Shown: positions 6,962 to 14,177 of the stretch, in pieces | Numbering within the stretch: position 1 is the stretch's first letter | Layout: every line of letters begins with the position of its first letter | Assembly: GCA_014523625.1 (NCBI GenBank) | Contig: JAATVP010000120.1 | Span: 1 to 19,899, forward strand | Length of the DNA stretch: 19,899 nt | Direction of reading: 5' to 3' | Source of the DNA: Nitrososphaerales archaeon TH5896 | GTDB taxonomy: Archaea; Thermoproteota; Nitrososphaeria; Nitrososphaerales; Nitrososphaeraceae | Made by a program: the position numbers and the translations under genes | The notes under the pieces: generated by a model | Database searches by the model: none | What the model was told of the DNA's origin: nothing | The model's input: only the letters and a program-made list of their open reading frames with translations

Positions 6962-7378
6962 CTAAATTATAATGTTCAATTTTACTACGTCCTTTTCTTC
7001 ATTCTTCTTTAAAGTTATATGCTGGTGTTTTTCATTCCAATGATAGACAAAATCATTAATTGTAGGTTGAAGAAAGCTTTTACATAATTCGCCGTGCTGT
7101 TTTGCAGTTTTTCCTATTTTGTTACCAAATTTAATACATTTCCAACACCCAATAAATGGGATCAGATAAACCACCCTATATCCAAGATATCTTGAGGTGT
7201 ATCCCCATGCCTCCCCCACTATACACATTTCTGGCTTGCGAATAAGAACATGTAAATCACTCTTATCAAGGTCGGCTTTAAGTTTGTTTGACCAAGTTGG
7301 ACATATGTCTTCAAATGTTAAGTATTCTGATGATGATGATGATGATGATACCTCTTCCCTAACATTCGCCTTTTGCAT
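6962..7378 (-). CDS. Hypothetical Cys-containing protein with a poly-Ser tract
   Basis: 138 residues. The N-terminus carries seven consecutive Ser encoded by a perfect (TCA)7 run (7328-7348 on the + strand). The rest looks globular: a hydrophobic centre YLGYRVVYLIPFIGCWKCIK with a CxxC (C78, C81) and further Cys at 26, 52 and 99, plus several His near the C-terminus, which could bind a metal. No known family is recognised. It is the downstream member of a minus-strand pair, 21 bp after the small gene at 7400-7612. It ends close to degenerate repeat copy A. Confidence 0.65.
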   Translation of the reverse strand: MQKANVREEVSSSSSSSEYLTFEDICPTWSNKLKADLDKSDLHVLIRKPEMCIVGEAWGYTSRYLGYRVVYLIPFIGCWKCIKFGNKIGKTAKQHGELCKSFLQPTINDFVYHWNEKHQHITLKKNEEKDVVKLNIII

Positions 7379-7399
7379 TATGATATAATGAGGATTATT

Positions 7400-7612
7400 T
7401 TATTTATGCTTATCTATAGTATTTACATATTGAAACGAAGCTTTGTAATTCAACTGATTTATTACGTACGGCTCATTCAGATAACACTCTGGCTCACTTT
7501 TTGTGATAGGGTTTGGATTAGATTTTTGTCGCAATAGCACGTCAAAATGAACGTGGCTTGTGTCGCTTTTTAGAATTTTGATTCTAATAGTTTCATTTAG
7601 TGATTCAACCAC
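7400..7612 (-). CDS. Small hypothetical protein
   Basis: 70 residues from a GTG start. The beginning (LNETIRIKILKSDTSHVHFDVLLRQKS) alternates like beta strands. The C-terminal half is Asn/Tyr-rich. There is no signal peptide, membrane segment or known motif. It lies just upstream of the Cys-containing hypothetical gene on the same strand and is divergent from the LLM oxidoreductase, which makes a shared promoter region of about 85 bp. The start is uncertain because no ATG is available near the front. Confidence 0.4.
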   Translation of the reverse strand: MVESLNETIRIKILKSDTSHVHFDVLLRQKSNPNPITKSEPECYLNEPYVINQLNYKASFQYVNTIDKHK

Positions 7613-7696
7613 AAGTCGGTATAGGTCTTTATTAAATTCTAGATTAATTTATAACGAATCGATAACTGTCATATATAGTAAAGAGTACTGATAAAA

Positions 7697-8716
7697 GTGA
7701 ATCAATTCACAGAAAATAAAGTACAGTTCGGACTTACTATTCCGCAAGGATGGAGAGGAGGAGATCTACCATTACAGCAAGAAAACGACCCAGTTAAGCA
7801 GTATGAATTCTCAAAATCCATATCAATAACAGCTGATAATATCGGATTTGATTCGATTTATGCATATGATCATTTAATTCCATATTACAAAAATGATGTA
7901 AACAAGAACATTTTTGAATGCCTTACTTTACTATCATCTTTAACAGCAATCACAAAAAGAATAAAGATAGGGCAGATAGTGACTTGTAATTCATATCGTA
8001 ATCCAGCACTTTTGGCAAAAATAACCTCTACTTTGGATGTTATTAGTCATGGTAGATCAGAATTGGGCATAGGAGCAGGGTGGTATGGTCGAGAATATGA
8101 ATCCTATGGATATGATTTTCCGTCTCATGTCACCAGAATTGATCAGTTAGATGAAGCATTAACAATAGTCAAAGCAATGTGGAGTAATGAAATATCGCCT
8201 TCGTTTGAAGGTAAATACTACAGGATAAAAGATGCAATATGCAATCCAAAGCCAATTCAAAAGCCTCATCCTATTATCATGATTGGAGGCTCTGGTGAAA
8301 AATATTTGCTAAAGGTGGCAGCAAAACATGCAGATAGATACAACCTTTTCTTTGGATCGCCTGATAACATGAAAAGAAAAATATCTGTTTTGAAGGAATA
8401 CTGTAAGTCTCTTGAAAGTAGTAGAGGCATAGGAAATCACAAAGATATTCAATATTCTGTTGTATTACCTTGTATTATTAGGGATTCAGAAGAAGAAGTG
8501 TATCAGATTATCGAACAGTATAAAAGAAACGATAAGACTGTAGACCAATACATCAAAGATCTTGTTAGTGGTATTGCAATCGGAGTTCCTGAAAGAATTG
8601 TAAAAGGTATAAATGAATATCTTGAACTAGGTGTAACACATTTCATTTTTCAATTCATCGGGTTGGATGAGAAAACACTGAAACTCTTTCATTCTAAAGT
8701 AATTAGAAAGATCTAG
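7697..8716 (+). CDS. LLM-class F420-dependent oxidoreductase (luciferase-like)
   Basis: 339 residues, a usual length for this TIM-barrel family, whose archaeal members use coenzyme F420 (others use FMN) for hydride transfer. Visible family features are the first strand VQFGLTIPQ, FDSIYAYDHLIPY, the segment LTAITKRIKIGQIVTCNSYRNPALLAKITSTLD, the hallmark GRSELGIGAGWYGREYESYG, RIDQLDEALTIVKAMWS, FEGKYYRIKDAICNPKPIQKPHPIIMIGGSGEK and a C-terminal GVTHFIFQF. The substrate cannot be told. The start is GTG; a TATA-like CATATATA lies about 20-27 nt upstream (7670-7677), consistent with a leaderless message. It is divergent from two hypothetical genes and possibly followed by a tiny membrane ORF. Confidence 0.93.
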   Translation: MNQFTENKVQFGLTIPQGWRGGDLPLQQENDPVKQYEFSKSISITADNIGFDSIYAYDHLIPYYKNDVNKNIFECLTLLSSLTAITKRIKIGQIVTCNSYRNPALLAKITSTLDVISHGRSELGIGAGWYGREYESYGYDFPSHVTRIDQLDEALTIVKAMWSNEISPSFEGKYYRIKDAICNPKPIQKPHPIIMIGGSGEKYLLKVAAKHADRYNLFFGSPDNMKRKISVLKEYCKSLESSRGIGNHKDIQYSVVLPCIIRDSEEEVYQIIEQYKRNDKTVDQYIKDLVSGIAIGVPERIVKGINEYLELGVTHFIFQFIGLDEKTLKLFHSKVIRKI

Positions 8717-8734
8717 TAGATAGCTGTCATAATC

Positions 8735-8917
8735 TTGTCATTGATTGCAACAATAATCCTTATCATCGCACTTACAATCTACTGGCTCTTCCAAACAAAG
8801 TTTACAGATAACTGTGCCACAACCAGCACAGGTATTAGTTCCTACAATGCAGCCCCAATGTTTGCAGTTACCCACATAAATTATGATGACCTAGGATATA
8901 AAAACAATGACCATTGA
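8735..8917 (+). CDS. Possible small single-pass membrane protein
   Basis: 60 residues from a TTG start 18 nt after the LLM gene. Residues 2-19 are strongly hydrophobic (SLIATIILIIALTIYWLF), followed by a polar, likely extracytoplasmic tail with a single Cys. No family is recognised. The close spacing would suit co-transcription with the oxidoreductase, but the TTG start and small size leave real doubt. It ends just before degenerate repeat copy B. Confidence 0.35.
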   Translation: MSLIATIILIIALTIYWLFQTKFTDNCATTSTGISSYNAAPMFAVTHINYDDLGYKNNDH

Positions 8918-8942
8918 TCTTATATCTTTATTTAGTATATAA

Positions 8943-9228
8943 TACAAGTAGACGAAGTGTAGATCTGGAGGTGAAGTAAGGAGTTGACAAAGATGAAAGG
9001 AAACCACCTAAAAATCTAATACCTAAAAGACCTGACGCAATGCTAAAAAGAAGCATTGAAGATTTTAGAAACATCCGAATTTATCAAAGTAGATAGGAGG
9101 TTAAAGGGTAGAGGTTTAAAAACTGCAAATTTCAGCTACAATAAATTGGCGTAATAGCACGACATTACGAGCGACATTACGAGCGTTACTTGTTATTTAC
9201 GTTGATTGCATCTAGTCTGGATAGGTAG
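8943..9228 (+). repeat. Degenerate ~300-bp direct repeat, copy B, with ORF remnant
   Basis: The partner of 6605-6915. The ORF homologous to copy A is interrupted here by stops and a one-base difference next to ACGCAAT. Piecewise translation gives MKGNHLKI, stop, YLKD, then in the shifted frame PDAMLKRSIEDF, matching PNAILQRAIEKY of copy A. A perfect tandem duplication of the 12-mer CGACATTACGAG lies at 9160-9183, where copy A has a single related GACATTATGAG. The repeat covers most of the gene-free stretch between 8918 and 9354. Confidence 0.65.
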
Positions 9229-9354
9229 CCAATATCAACAATAGATGCACATGAGCTGCATAAGTTTTAAGCCTTATTATAAAATTAAGAAGCTTATTTA
9301 GACTAGTTTGACTTGTAATAAATACGTCAATTTATTTTTGGAAAGGAGTAAGAT

Positions 9355-9399
9355 ATGAGACAACTGAAGATTAGAATTAAGGAGAATGCGGTTGAATAG
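9355..9399 (+). CDS. Candidate 14-codon leader ORF overlapping the cytidine deaminase start
   Basis: ATG at 9355, stop TAG at 9397-9399, encoding MRQLKIRIKENAVE. A good Shine-Dalgarno (GGAAAGGAG) lies 7-8 nt upstream. The ORF itself contains the second Shine-Dalgarno (AAGGAG) used for the deaminase ATG at 9386, so the two overlap by 14 nt in different frames. It may be a leader peptide that couples translation, or an old N-terminus shifted out of frame. Confidence 0.4.
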   Translation: MRQLKIRIKENAVE

Positions 9400-9853
9400 T
9401 TTCAATCGAGTAGAAGTTCTGCGGGAGGTCGTTTTTTCCTATCTTAATTATGCACAGGCTAATATTAGCGGTCATAGGGTGGCTGCCGCTGTATTTGCTA
9501 TGAGGAGAGCCAGATCGAAGAGCAAAAAAAGATTAGAAACGAAAAGTAGTGATTTGTTCAAAGTCTTTGGTGGTTGCAACTTGGAAATATCTATAAGCAC
9601 AGTTTTGCACGCAGAGGCTGTAGCATTGTACAAGGCATTATCAGAAGGATATACTCAGGTTCAGGCGATAGGTGTGACAAGTGATCATGAAGATCAGATA
9701 AAGCCATTGTGTGGCGCATGCAGACAATTATACATGTATATCAATCCCGCGACAGCAATCTACGTCTTTGGTAAAGACAAAAAAGTCAAACTCAAGGTGA
9801 AACTAATAGATACAATGAATTATCCATATACTAGTAAAGGTAAGATCACTTAA
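9386..9853 (+). CDS. Cytidine deaminase family protein
   Basis: 155 residues. The zinc-dependent deaminase signature is present: GGCNLEISISTVLHAEAVAL with the ligand His75 and catalytic Glu77 in HAE, and PLCGACRQ with Cys109 and Cys112. The Asn-Glu of GCNLE normally contacts the ribose. Cytidine deaminases convert (deoxy)cytidine to (deoxy)uridine in pyrimidine salvage. HAE replaces the CAE usual in small tetrameric enzymes, and the basic insert at about residues 40-52 (RRARSKSKKRL) and extended C-terminus are unusual, so a different substrate is possible. The ATG at 9386 has AAGGAG 5 nt upstream and is overlapped by a leader ORF. Confidence 0.85.
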   Translation: MRLNSFNRVEVLREVVFSYLNYAQANISGHRVAAAVFAMRRARSKSKKRLETKSSDLFKVFGGCNLEISISTVLHAEAVALYKALSEGYTQVQAIGVTSDHEDQIKPLCGACRQLYMYINPATAIYVFGKDKKVKLKVKLIDTMNYPYTSKGKIT

Positions 9854-10083
9854 CTCAAGCTGCACGAGGCTCCACTCTAGGTCGTCCTACCTCTTTCTAC
9901 TAATAATCTTATAATTTGCCGTAATATAATTTGGAGCAGTCCTTTCCTCTATGGATTGGCGGTTATGGACATAACAACCGGTCCTGTCATCTCAGCTGAA
10001 TGTTTTCTACCTTTCTCAGTTACTAGTTCAAGAGTAACAAGTCAAAGCCTAGAGAGGTAGCAGCAGGCCGAGAGCAAAACCCT
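9854..10083. other. Intergenic region without a gene
   Basis: No credible ORF. Short hairpins are visible: GTTATG/CATAAC with a 2-nt loop near 9962-9975 and GTTACT/AGTAAC near 10018-10037. They could be termination or mRNA-end structures for the deaminase gene. Confidence 0.3.
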
Positions 10084-10155
10084 GAAAGATAATAACTAAG
10101 GTTAATAACTAAGGCTACTCTTAAGTGAAAGATAATAACTAAGGCTACTCTTAGT
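10084..10155. repeat. Short tandem repeat, two ~30-bp units
   Basis: Unit 1 (10084-10126) and unit 2 (10127-10155) share GAAAGATAATAACTAAGG followed by CTACTCTTAAGT or CTACTCTTAGT. Unit 1 carries an extra internal copy of TTAATAACTAAGG. Each unit end can form a small hairpin (ACTAAG/CTTAGT). It is non-coding. Confidence 0.8.
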
Positions 10156-10232
10156 GATTTACTTTATATCTAAAAAGTACATATAGTAGCTGCAGAATTA
10201 ATTAAAAATGTAACACAGAAGCGTTCAAACTT

Positions 10233-10673
10233 CTATCTCTTTAGTTTTTGTATGCTTTCAGCAACTAGTTTTTCGACAGCCCCTCCAGTTCCTTCCAATA
10301 ATGGAGAATCCTGATGGGCCATCAATAACTTATCAAAATTATCCGCTCCCAGAAGGAGTTTATCCTTTTCATAATAAAGTGATATATGCCCTGGTGTATG
10401 TCCTGGGGTATGAATGACCTTAAGACTTCCAATCATATCGCCATCAGACACTTGCTCATCAACACTAATAGGTTCTACCTCGAAACTTCCGTATTCCTTT
10501 ATTAATGCCCTCATTGAGACTCCAAGCTTCTCTAATTTTTCAACTGTTTCTTGTGCAGAAGGAGGACCCAGGTACGGTGGATTCTGTCCTAGATATCTTG
10601 CCTCAATCCAATGGGAATAGATCTTGGCACCAGATTTCCTCTTTACTTTATTGGCAGCTTGTGAATGATACAT
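10233..10673 (-). pseudogene. Truncated metallo-beta-lactamase-fold hydrolase
   Basis: 146 residues that begin inside an MBL-fold domain. Present: NKVKRKSGAKIYSH, the region around YLGPPSAQETVEKL, and HTPGHTPGHISLYYE (residues 88-102) with its metal-binding His, then LLLGADNF. Missing: the first 60 or so residues, including the first strands and the HxHxDH motif that holds both metals. At its expected place only MYHSQAANKV remains. The end also lacks the usual last His motif and finishes early. With both metal sites incomplete it should not be an active hydrolase. I treat it as a decayed gene, although the open frame of about 440 bp means a small protein could still be made. Confidence 0.7.
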
Positions 10674-10749
10674 TAATTTTCGATTTGTGCACAGAACTTA
10701 GTACTGAGAATCAATACTATTATAGATAAACTATATTCTGTGCTATATA

Positions 10750-11793
10750 TCAGAATCCAATCTTTACTAACATTTTGCCAATATTTTCTCCTTTAAACAG
10801 ATACAAAAAAGCTTTGGGTGCATTTTCTAGACCTTCAATCACAGTTTCTCTCCATTTCATTTTGCCTTCACCAATCCATTTGGACATATCAGTATGAAAT
10901 TCGTCTAACATGTCATAATGATCTCTAACAATAAATCCCTGAAGCTTGAGTCGATTAGATATTGCTAGAAAAAGGTTAGACGGACCTGTAGGTATCGAAG
11001 TTAGATTGTATTGTGATATCATACCACAAAGCGCAATTTTGCCAAAGGTTTTCATGTTGTCAATAGCTGCTTCTAAATGCTTTCCTCCAACGTTATCAAA
11101 ATAAATATCAATTCCATCAGGATAAGATTTCCCTATCTCAGCTGAAATATTCGTTTCTCCTATCTCTTTATAATTAAAGGCATGATCTATTCCAGCTTGA
11201 TCAAGTAACCATTTTACCTTTTCATGTGAACCAGTACTTCCTATAACATGGGCGCCCTTTATCTTTGCAATCTGACATGCCACAGAACCAACGGCTCCAG
11301 CAGCTGCAGATACAAATACAGTACTATTATCATTGTCAATTAATTGGGCAATTTTTAAAATGCCCATATAAGCTGTAAGACCTGTCAAGCCCAATATACC
11401 CAAGTACCATTGAATTGGAGCCATGTTTGGGTCGATCCTTGTTACATCACTCCCGCTACCATCGGAAATCCAGTATTCTCTCCAGCCTAAGTTTCCGAGA
11501 ACATAATCGCCTACAGTAAATTTGTTATTATTTGATTTTATGATTTGACCTACACATCCACCCTCAAGAGGATTCCCTATTTGAAATGGAGATATATAGC
11601 TCTTAATTTCTCTCATACGTCCGCGCATATATGGATCTACTGACATCCATATGTTGCGCACCAAGAATTCGCCATCCTTTAGATCTGGAACTTCTATTCT
11701 AACAAGCTGAAAATCATTTTCAGTAGGCATTCCAATTGGACGTTGCTTCAAATGAATCTCACGACTAAAAAGTCTCTCTTCTGTCATATGCAA
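10750..11793 (-). CDS. MDR-family NADP-dependent oxidoreductase (PTGR/CurA-like)
   Basis: 347 residues, full length for the zinc-free MDR group that reduces alpha,beta-unsaturated carbonyls with NADPH (prostaglandin reductase, curcumin reductase CurA). Signatures: SVDPYMRGRMRE (about 51-62), IGNPLEGGCVGQI (72-84), LGILGLTGLTAYMGI, the Rossmann motif SAAAGAVGSVACQIAKIKGA (162-181), GSTGSHEKVKWL for the NADP phosphate side, IDIYFDNVGG, and GMISQYN. The zinc-ligand cysteines of classical alcohol dehydrogenases are absent. The true substrate is unknown; detoxifying reactive enals is typical. A TATA-like GATATACAT lies about 20-26 nt upstream, which favours Met1 or Met3 (11787). It is divergent from the DUF763 gene. 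Confidence 0.92.
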   Translation of the reverse strand: MHMTEERLFSREIHLKQRPIGMPTENDFQLVRIEVPDLKDGEFLVRNIWMSVDPYMRGRMREIKSYISPFQIGNPLEGGCVGQIIKSNNNKFTVGDYVLGNLGWREYWISDGSGSDVTRIDPNMAPIQWYLGILGLTGLTAYMGILKIAQLIDNDNSTVFVSAAAGAVGSVACQIAKIKGAHVIGSTGSHEKVKWLLDQAGIDHAFNYKEIGETNISAEIGKSYPDGIDIYFDNVGGKHLEAAIDNMKTFGKIALCGMISQYNLTSIPTGPSNLFLAISNRLKLQGFIVRDHYDMLDEFHTDMSKWIGEGKMKWRETVIEGLENAPKAFLYLFKGENIGKMLVKIGF

Positions 11794-11908
11794 TTAGTCC
11801 AAGAGAAATGTATATCAAACTATTGGGTATTTTCTTAATGAGTTTCATCTGATATTCTTAGTGACCAGCAGGTAAAATCCATCTCCACTAATTTACTTCA
11901 TATGCACT

Positions 11909-11917
11909 TAGTATATA
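11909..11917 (+). promoter_or_regulatory. Candidate TATA box of the DUF763 gene
   Basis: TAGTATATA lies about 26 nt before the TTG at 11939, the distance of an archaeal TATA box in a leaderless gene. This supports the TTG start. Confidence 0.45.
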
Positions 11918-11938
11918 GGTTAGACACGATATCAATTT

Positions 11939-13126
11939 TTGGCTGTAAAGTTGAAATCCTCTTCTGCGGCTATGATTAATCTACCATTACACGGAGGACA
12001 TGCTCCTCCATTCTTGATTAGAAGAATGATCAAACTGTCCAATTCGATATCAAAAGTAATTGTAGATGAATATGGGCAGGGTGAGTTTCTAAGAAGGTTA
12101 TCTGACCCGCTATGGTTTCAAGCGTTTGGTTGTGTTCTTGGATTTGATTGGCATTCTTCAGGAGTTACAACAGTAGTAACAGGAGTTTTGAAGCAATCAC
12201 TTAATCAAGAAATTCATGCGATATCAATTGCGGGCGGTAAGGGAAAGAATGCTACACAGACAAAAAATGATATTCCAAAACTTGCTGAAAGATATTATAA
12301 TTTATCTTCAACTAAGATTGATGATTTGATGTATGCAAGCAGAATGGCCGCAAAAGTAGATAATGCCGCAGTACAAGACTGTTACCCTTTATATCACCAT
12401 GTGATTCTTTTTGATGAACTCGGCGACTGGACTATAATACAACAGGGAATGAATCCTCATAGTAAAATGGCAAGAAGATATCATTGGAATTCGGAGAACC
12501 TCGAGAGCTTCGTGTCCGAACCACATGCAGGAATTATCTGCGGCTGTAAAAGTCCAAATATTCTCAATATGACTTCAACCGATTCGGTAGAAAATCAGAA
12601 AATATGCGTGGAGTTGGCAAATAGCGATACAAATAATCTAAAATCATCCGTATATAAGGTTGGAAGACTGATACATACTATTCGAGAAAAAAATAATACA
12701 TTAGATAACTGGATTATGAAAGAAAACAACAAGAATATTGACGATCAACAGTATGAAGAATATTATGAGATGCCTCGAAGATTGGACTGGGAAGCATTCA
12801 GAAAAAGTTACGATGTTCGACCCCAAAATTACGAGCAACTAATTTCTATTCCGGGGATTGGACCAGCAGCAGTTAGAGCTCTGTCTCTTATTGGAGAATT
12901 AATTTATGGAACAAAAGCATCTTGGCAAGATCCTGTGAAGTATAATTTTGCTCATGGTGGAAAAGATGGAGTGCCATATCCAGTAGCTCGTAAAACCTAT
13001 GATAAATCTATAAGTTATCTTTCTTCTGCAATTGAAGGAGCTGAAATAGAAAGAGAGCAAAGGATTCAAGCGTTGCGGAAATTGGCACAATATTCAGCTA
13101 GAATGTTTAATCAGGATAAATCATGA
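11939..13126 (+). CDS. DUF763 domain protein with helix-hairpin-helix
   Basis: 395 residues, close to family length. DUF763 is widespread in archaea and some bacteria. Its function is unknown, but its C-terminal helix-hairpin-helix suggests DNA binding. Seen: INLPLHGGHAPPFLIRRM (about 13-30), AGGKGKNATQ (98-107), FDELGDWTIIQQGMN (158-172), EPHAGIICG, DWEAFRKSYDVRPQNYEQLI, the HhH ISIPGIGPAAVRALSLIGEL (302-321) and FAHGGKDGVPYPVARKTYD. The TTG start gives about 14 residues before LPLHGG, as in relatives, and has a TATA box at the right distance. The next ATG (11972) would cut into the conserved start. It is monocistronic, to judge by its flanks. Confidence 0.93.
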   Translation: MAVKLKSSSAAMINLPLHGGHAPPFLIRRMIKLSNSISKVIVDEYGQGEFLRRLSDPLWFQAFGCVLGFDWHSSGVTTVVTGVLKQSLNQEIHAISIAGGKGKNATQTKNDIPKLAERYYNLSSTKIDDLMYASRMAAKVDNAAVQDCYPLYHHVILFDELGDWTIIQQGMNPHSKMARRYHWNSENLESFVSEPHAGIICGCKSPNILNMTSTDSVENQKICVELANSDTNNLKSSVYKVGRLIHTIREKNNTLDNWIMKENNKNIDDQQYEEYYEMPRRLDWEAFRKSYDVRPQNYEQLISIPGIGPAAVRALSLIGELIYGTKASWQDPVKYNFAHGGKDGVPYPVARKTYDKSISYLSSAIEGAEIEREQRIQALRKLAQYSARMFNQDKS

Positions 13127-13472
13127 CGTTACACAATTCGACATGACCTTTGAAAAAACTGCAATTTTAATCTTCTAAAGCATATCCATCACTTTGGCGT
13201 AATCAATAAAGTTCGCTTTATCTATTATAAGAGCCAAGAAAAATATGATTTGAGATTGTGAGGTCGCTTACATGACATTAGATAGGATCTTAAGATTAAG
13301 GACGGAAAAAGCATGATTTTCTCTTTACAATATTTACAAATAGTTGAGACAGATTTGGTGAATATTCCTATACTCATATACTATTACCTAAAAAACTTGA
13401 AGATCTAAAATATTTTCATCGAAAATTCGAATTGTTTTAAAGTTTTTAGAGCTGACTCGTAAAACTAGTGTT
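13127..13472. other. Intergenic region, 3' of DUF763 and 5' of the zinc-finger-like gene
   Basis: No ORF. A compact hairpin ATAAAG-TTCG-CTTTAT (13206-13221) with a TTCG tetraloop may mark a transcript end or a structured leader. A TATA-like GTTTTAAAG at about 13434-13442 lies some 31 nt before the next start codon. Confidence 0.35.
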
Positions 13473-14177
13473 ATGTATCAAATAAATAACTCTAATCGCG
13501 TCAGCGAATCCGATTATTCTCATATGGTTAGAGAACCGAGGGTTCCTCAGGCTCCGGTAAAAGTACCGCGCACTTTTGGATGGCATTGCCCCTATGATAA
13601 TTACAAATCAGAAAAGCATTATAACACTCAGAGGCACATTAACCTAAGGCACGGCTCAGGTCAACCAATTGATAGTTCAACAGGGTTGACAAGAGAACAA
13701 AAAAGAAGAAATGCTTTGAGACAAGATACCTCTTCCATAAATATACATGGGAACAACTACAACACAAATAGCTCTTCTCGACCCTTTGACAATGCTCAAA
13801 TCCAGAATAATTCAGGTAATCAAAGTGCATTTGATATGCCTCTCCTAGATGACGCGACCAAAAGAGTCAGGGAACTTGGATATTGTCAAAATGTCCAGAC
13901 GGGAATCCAAAAGATAAATAAAACTCCATATGGTGCCGTCCGTGTCCCAGGGAGGGCGCAGCGCTACATGATTCCCCCTCATCTCCAATCTCGTAAGGGA
14001 ATGAATCCTGCTAATTCACCACAACCGAATCTAAACCCAGATCCGAATCCCTATAATCCTACTGTTCCACATAGTCAATACCCGCTTTCAGATGATCTGA
14101 GCGAAGCCATTGCCGGTGTGCCTCAGAATGATTTGGCACGAAAGCTTGCTCTCTATAATTTAATGAAAGGTCCGTGA
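13473..14177 (+). CDS. Hypothetical protein with a C2H2-spaced, C-to-D finger and disordered tail
   Basis: 234 residues from ATG. Residues 36-61 read like a single zinc finger: C39-x2-D42-x12-H55-x4-H60 (WHCPYDNY .. RHINLRHG). This is exact C2H2 geometry, but Asp replaces the second Cys. The rest is low in complexity: Asn/Ser-rich (83-118), then VPGRAQRYMIPPHLQSRKG, a Pro/Asn-rich segment (NPDPNPYNPTVPHSQYPL) and a closing helix (AIAGVPQNDLARKLALYNLM). It is cytoplasmic, with no signal peptide. Asp can bind zinc, so the finger may still fold, or it may be degenerate. DNA or RNA binding is inferred only from the finger. Confidence 0.7.
   Translation: MYQINNSNRVSESDYSHMVREPRVPQAPVKVPRTFGWHCPYDNYKSEKHYNTQRHINLRHGSGQPIDSSTGLTREQKRRNALRQDTSSINIHGNNYNTNSSSRPFDNAQIQNNSGNQSAFDMPLLDDATKRVRELGYCQNVQTGIQKINKTPYGAVRVPGRAQRYMIPPHLQSRKGMNPANSPQPNLNPDPNPYNPTVPHSQYPLSDDLSEAIAGVPQNDLARKLALYNLMKGP

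Noticed and set aside
7183..7194. Palindrome CAAGATATCTTG resembling the promoter palindrome
   Set aside because: Lies inside a coding region, with only the 10-bp core shared; probably chance.
10084..10155. Possible CRISPR-like array
   Set aside because: Only two units, contiguous with no spacers, and no cas genes nearby.
13206..13221. TTCG hairpin as a bacterial-type terminator
   Set aside because: No following T run and archaeal termination does not need such a hairpin; kept only as a note on the spacer.
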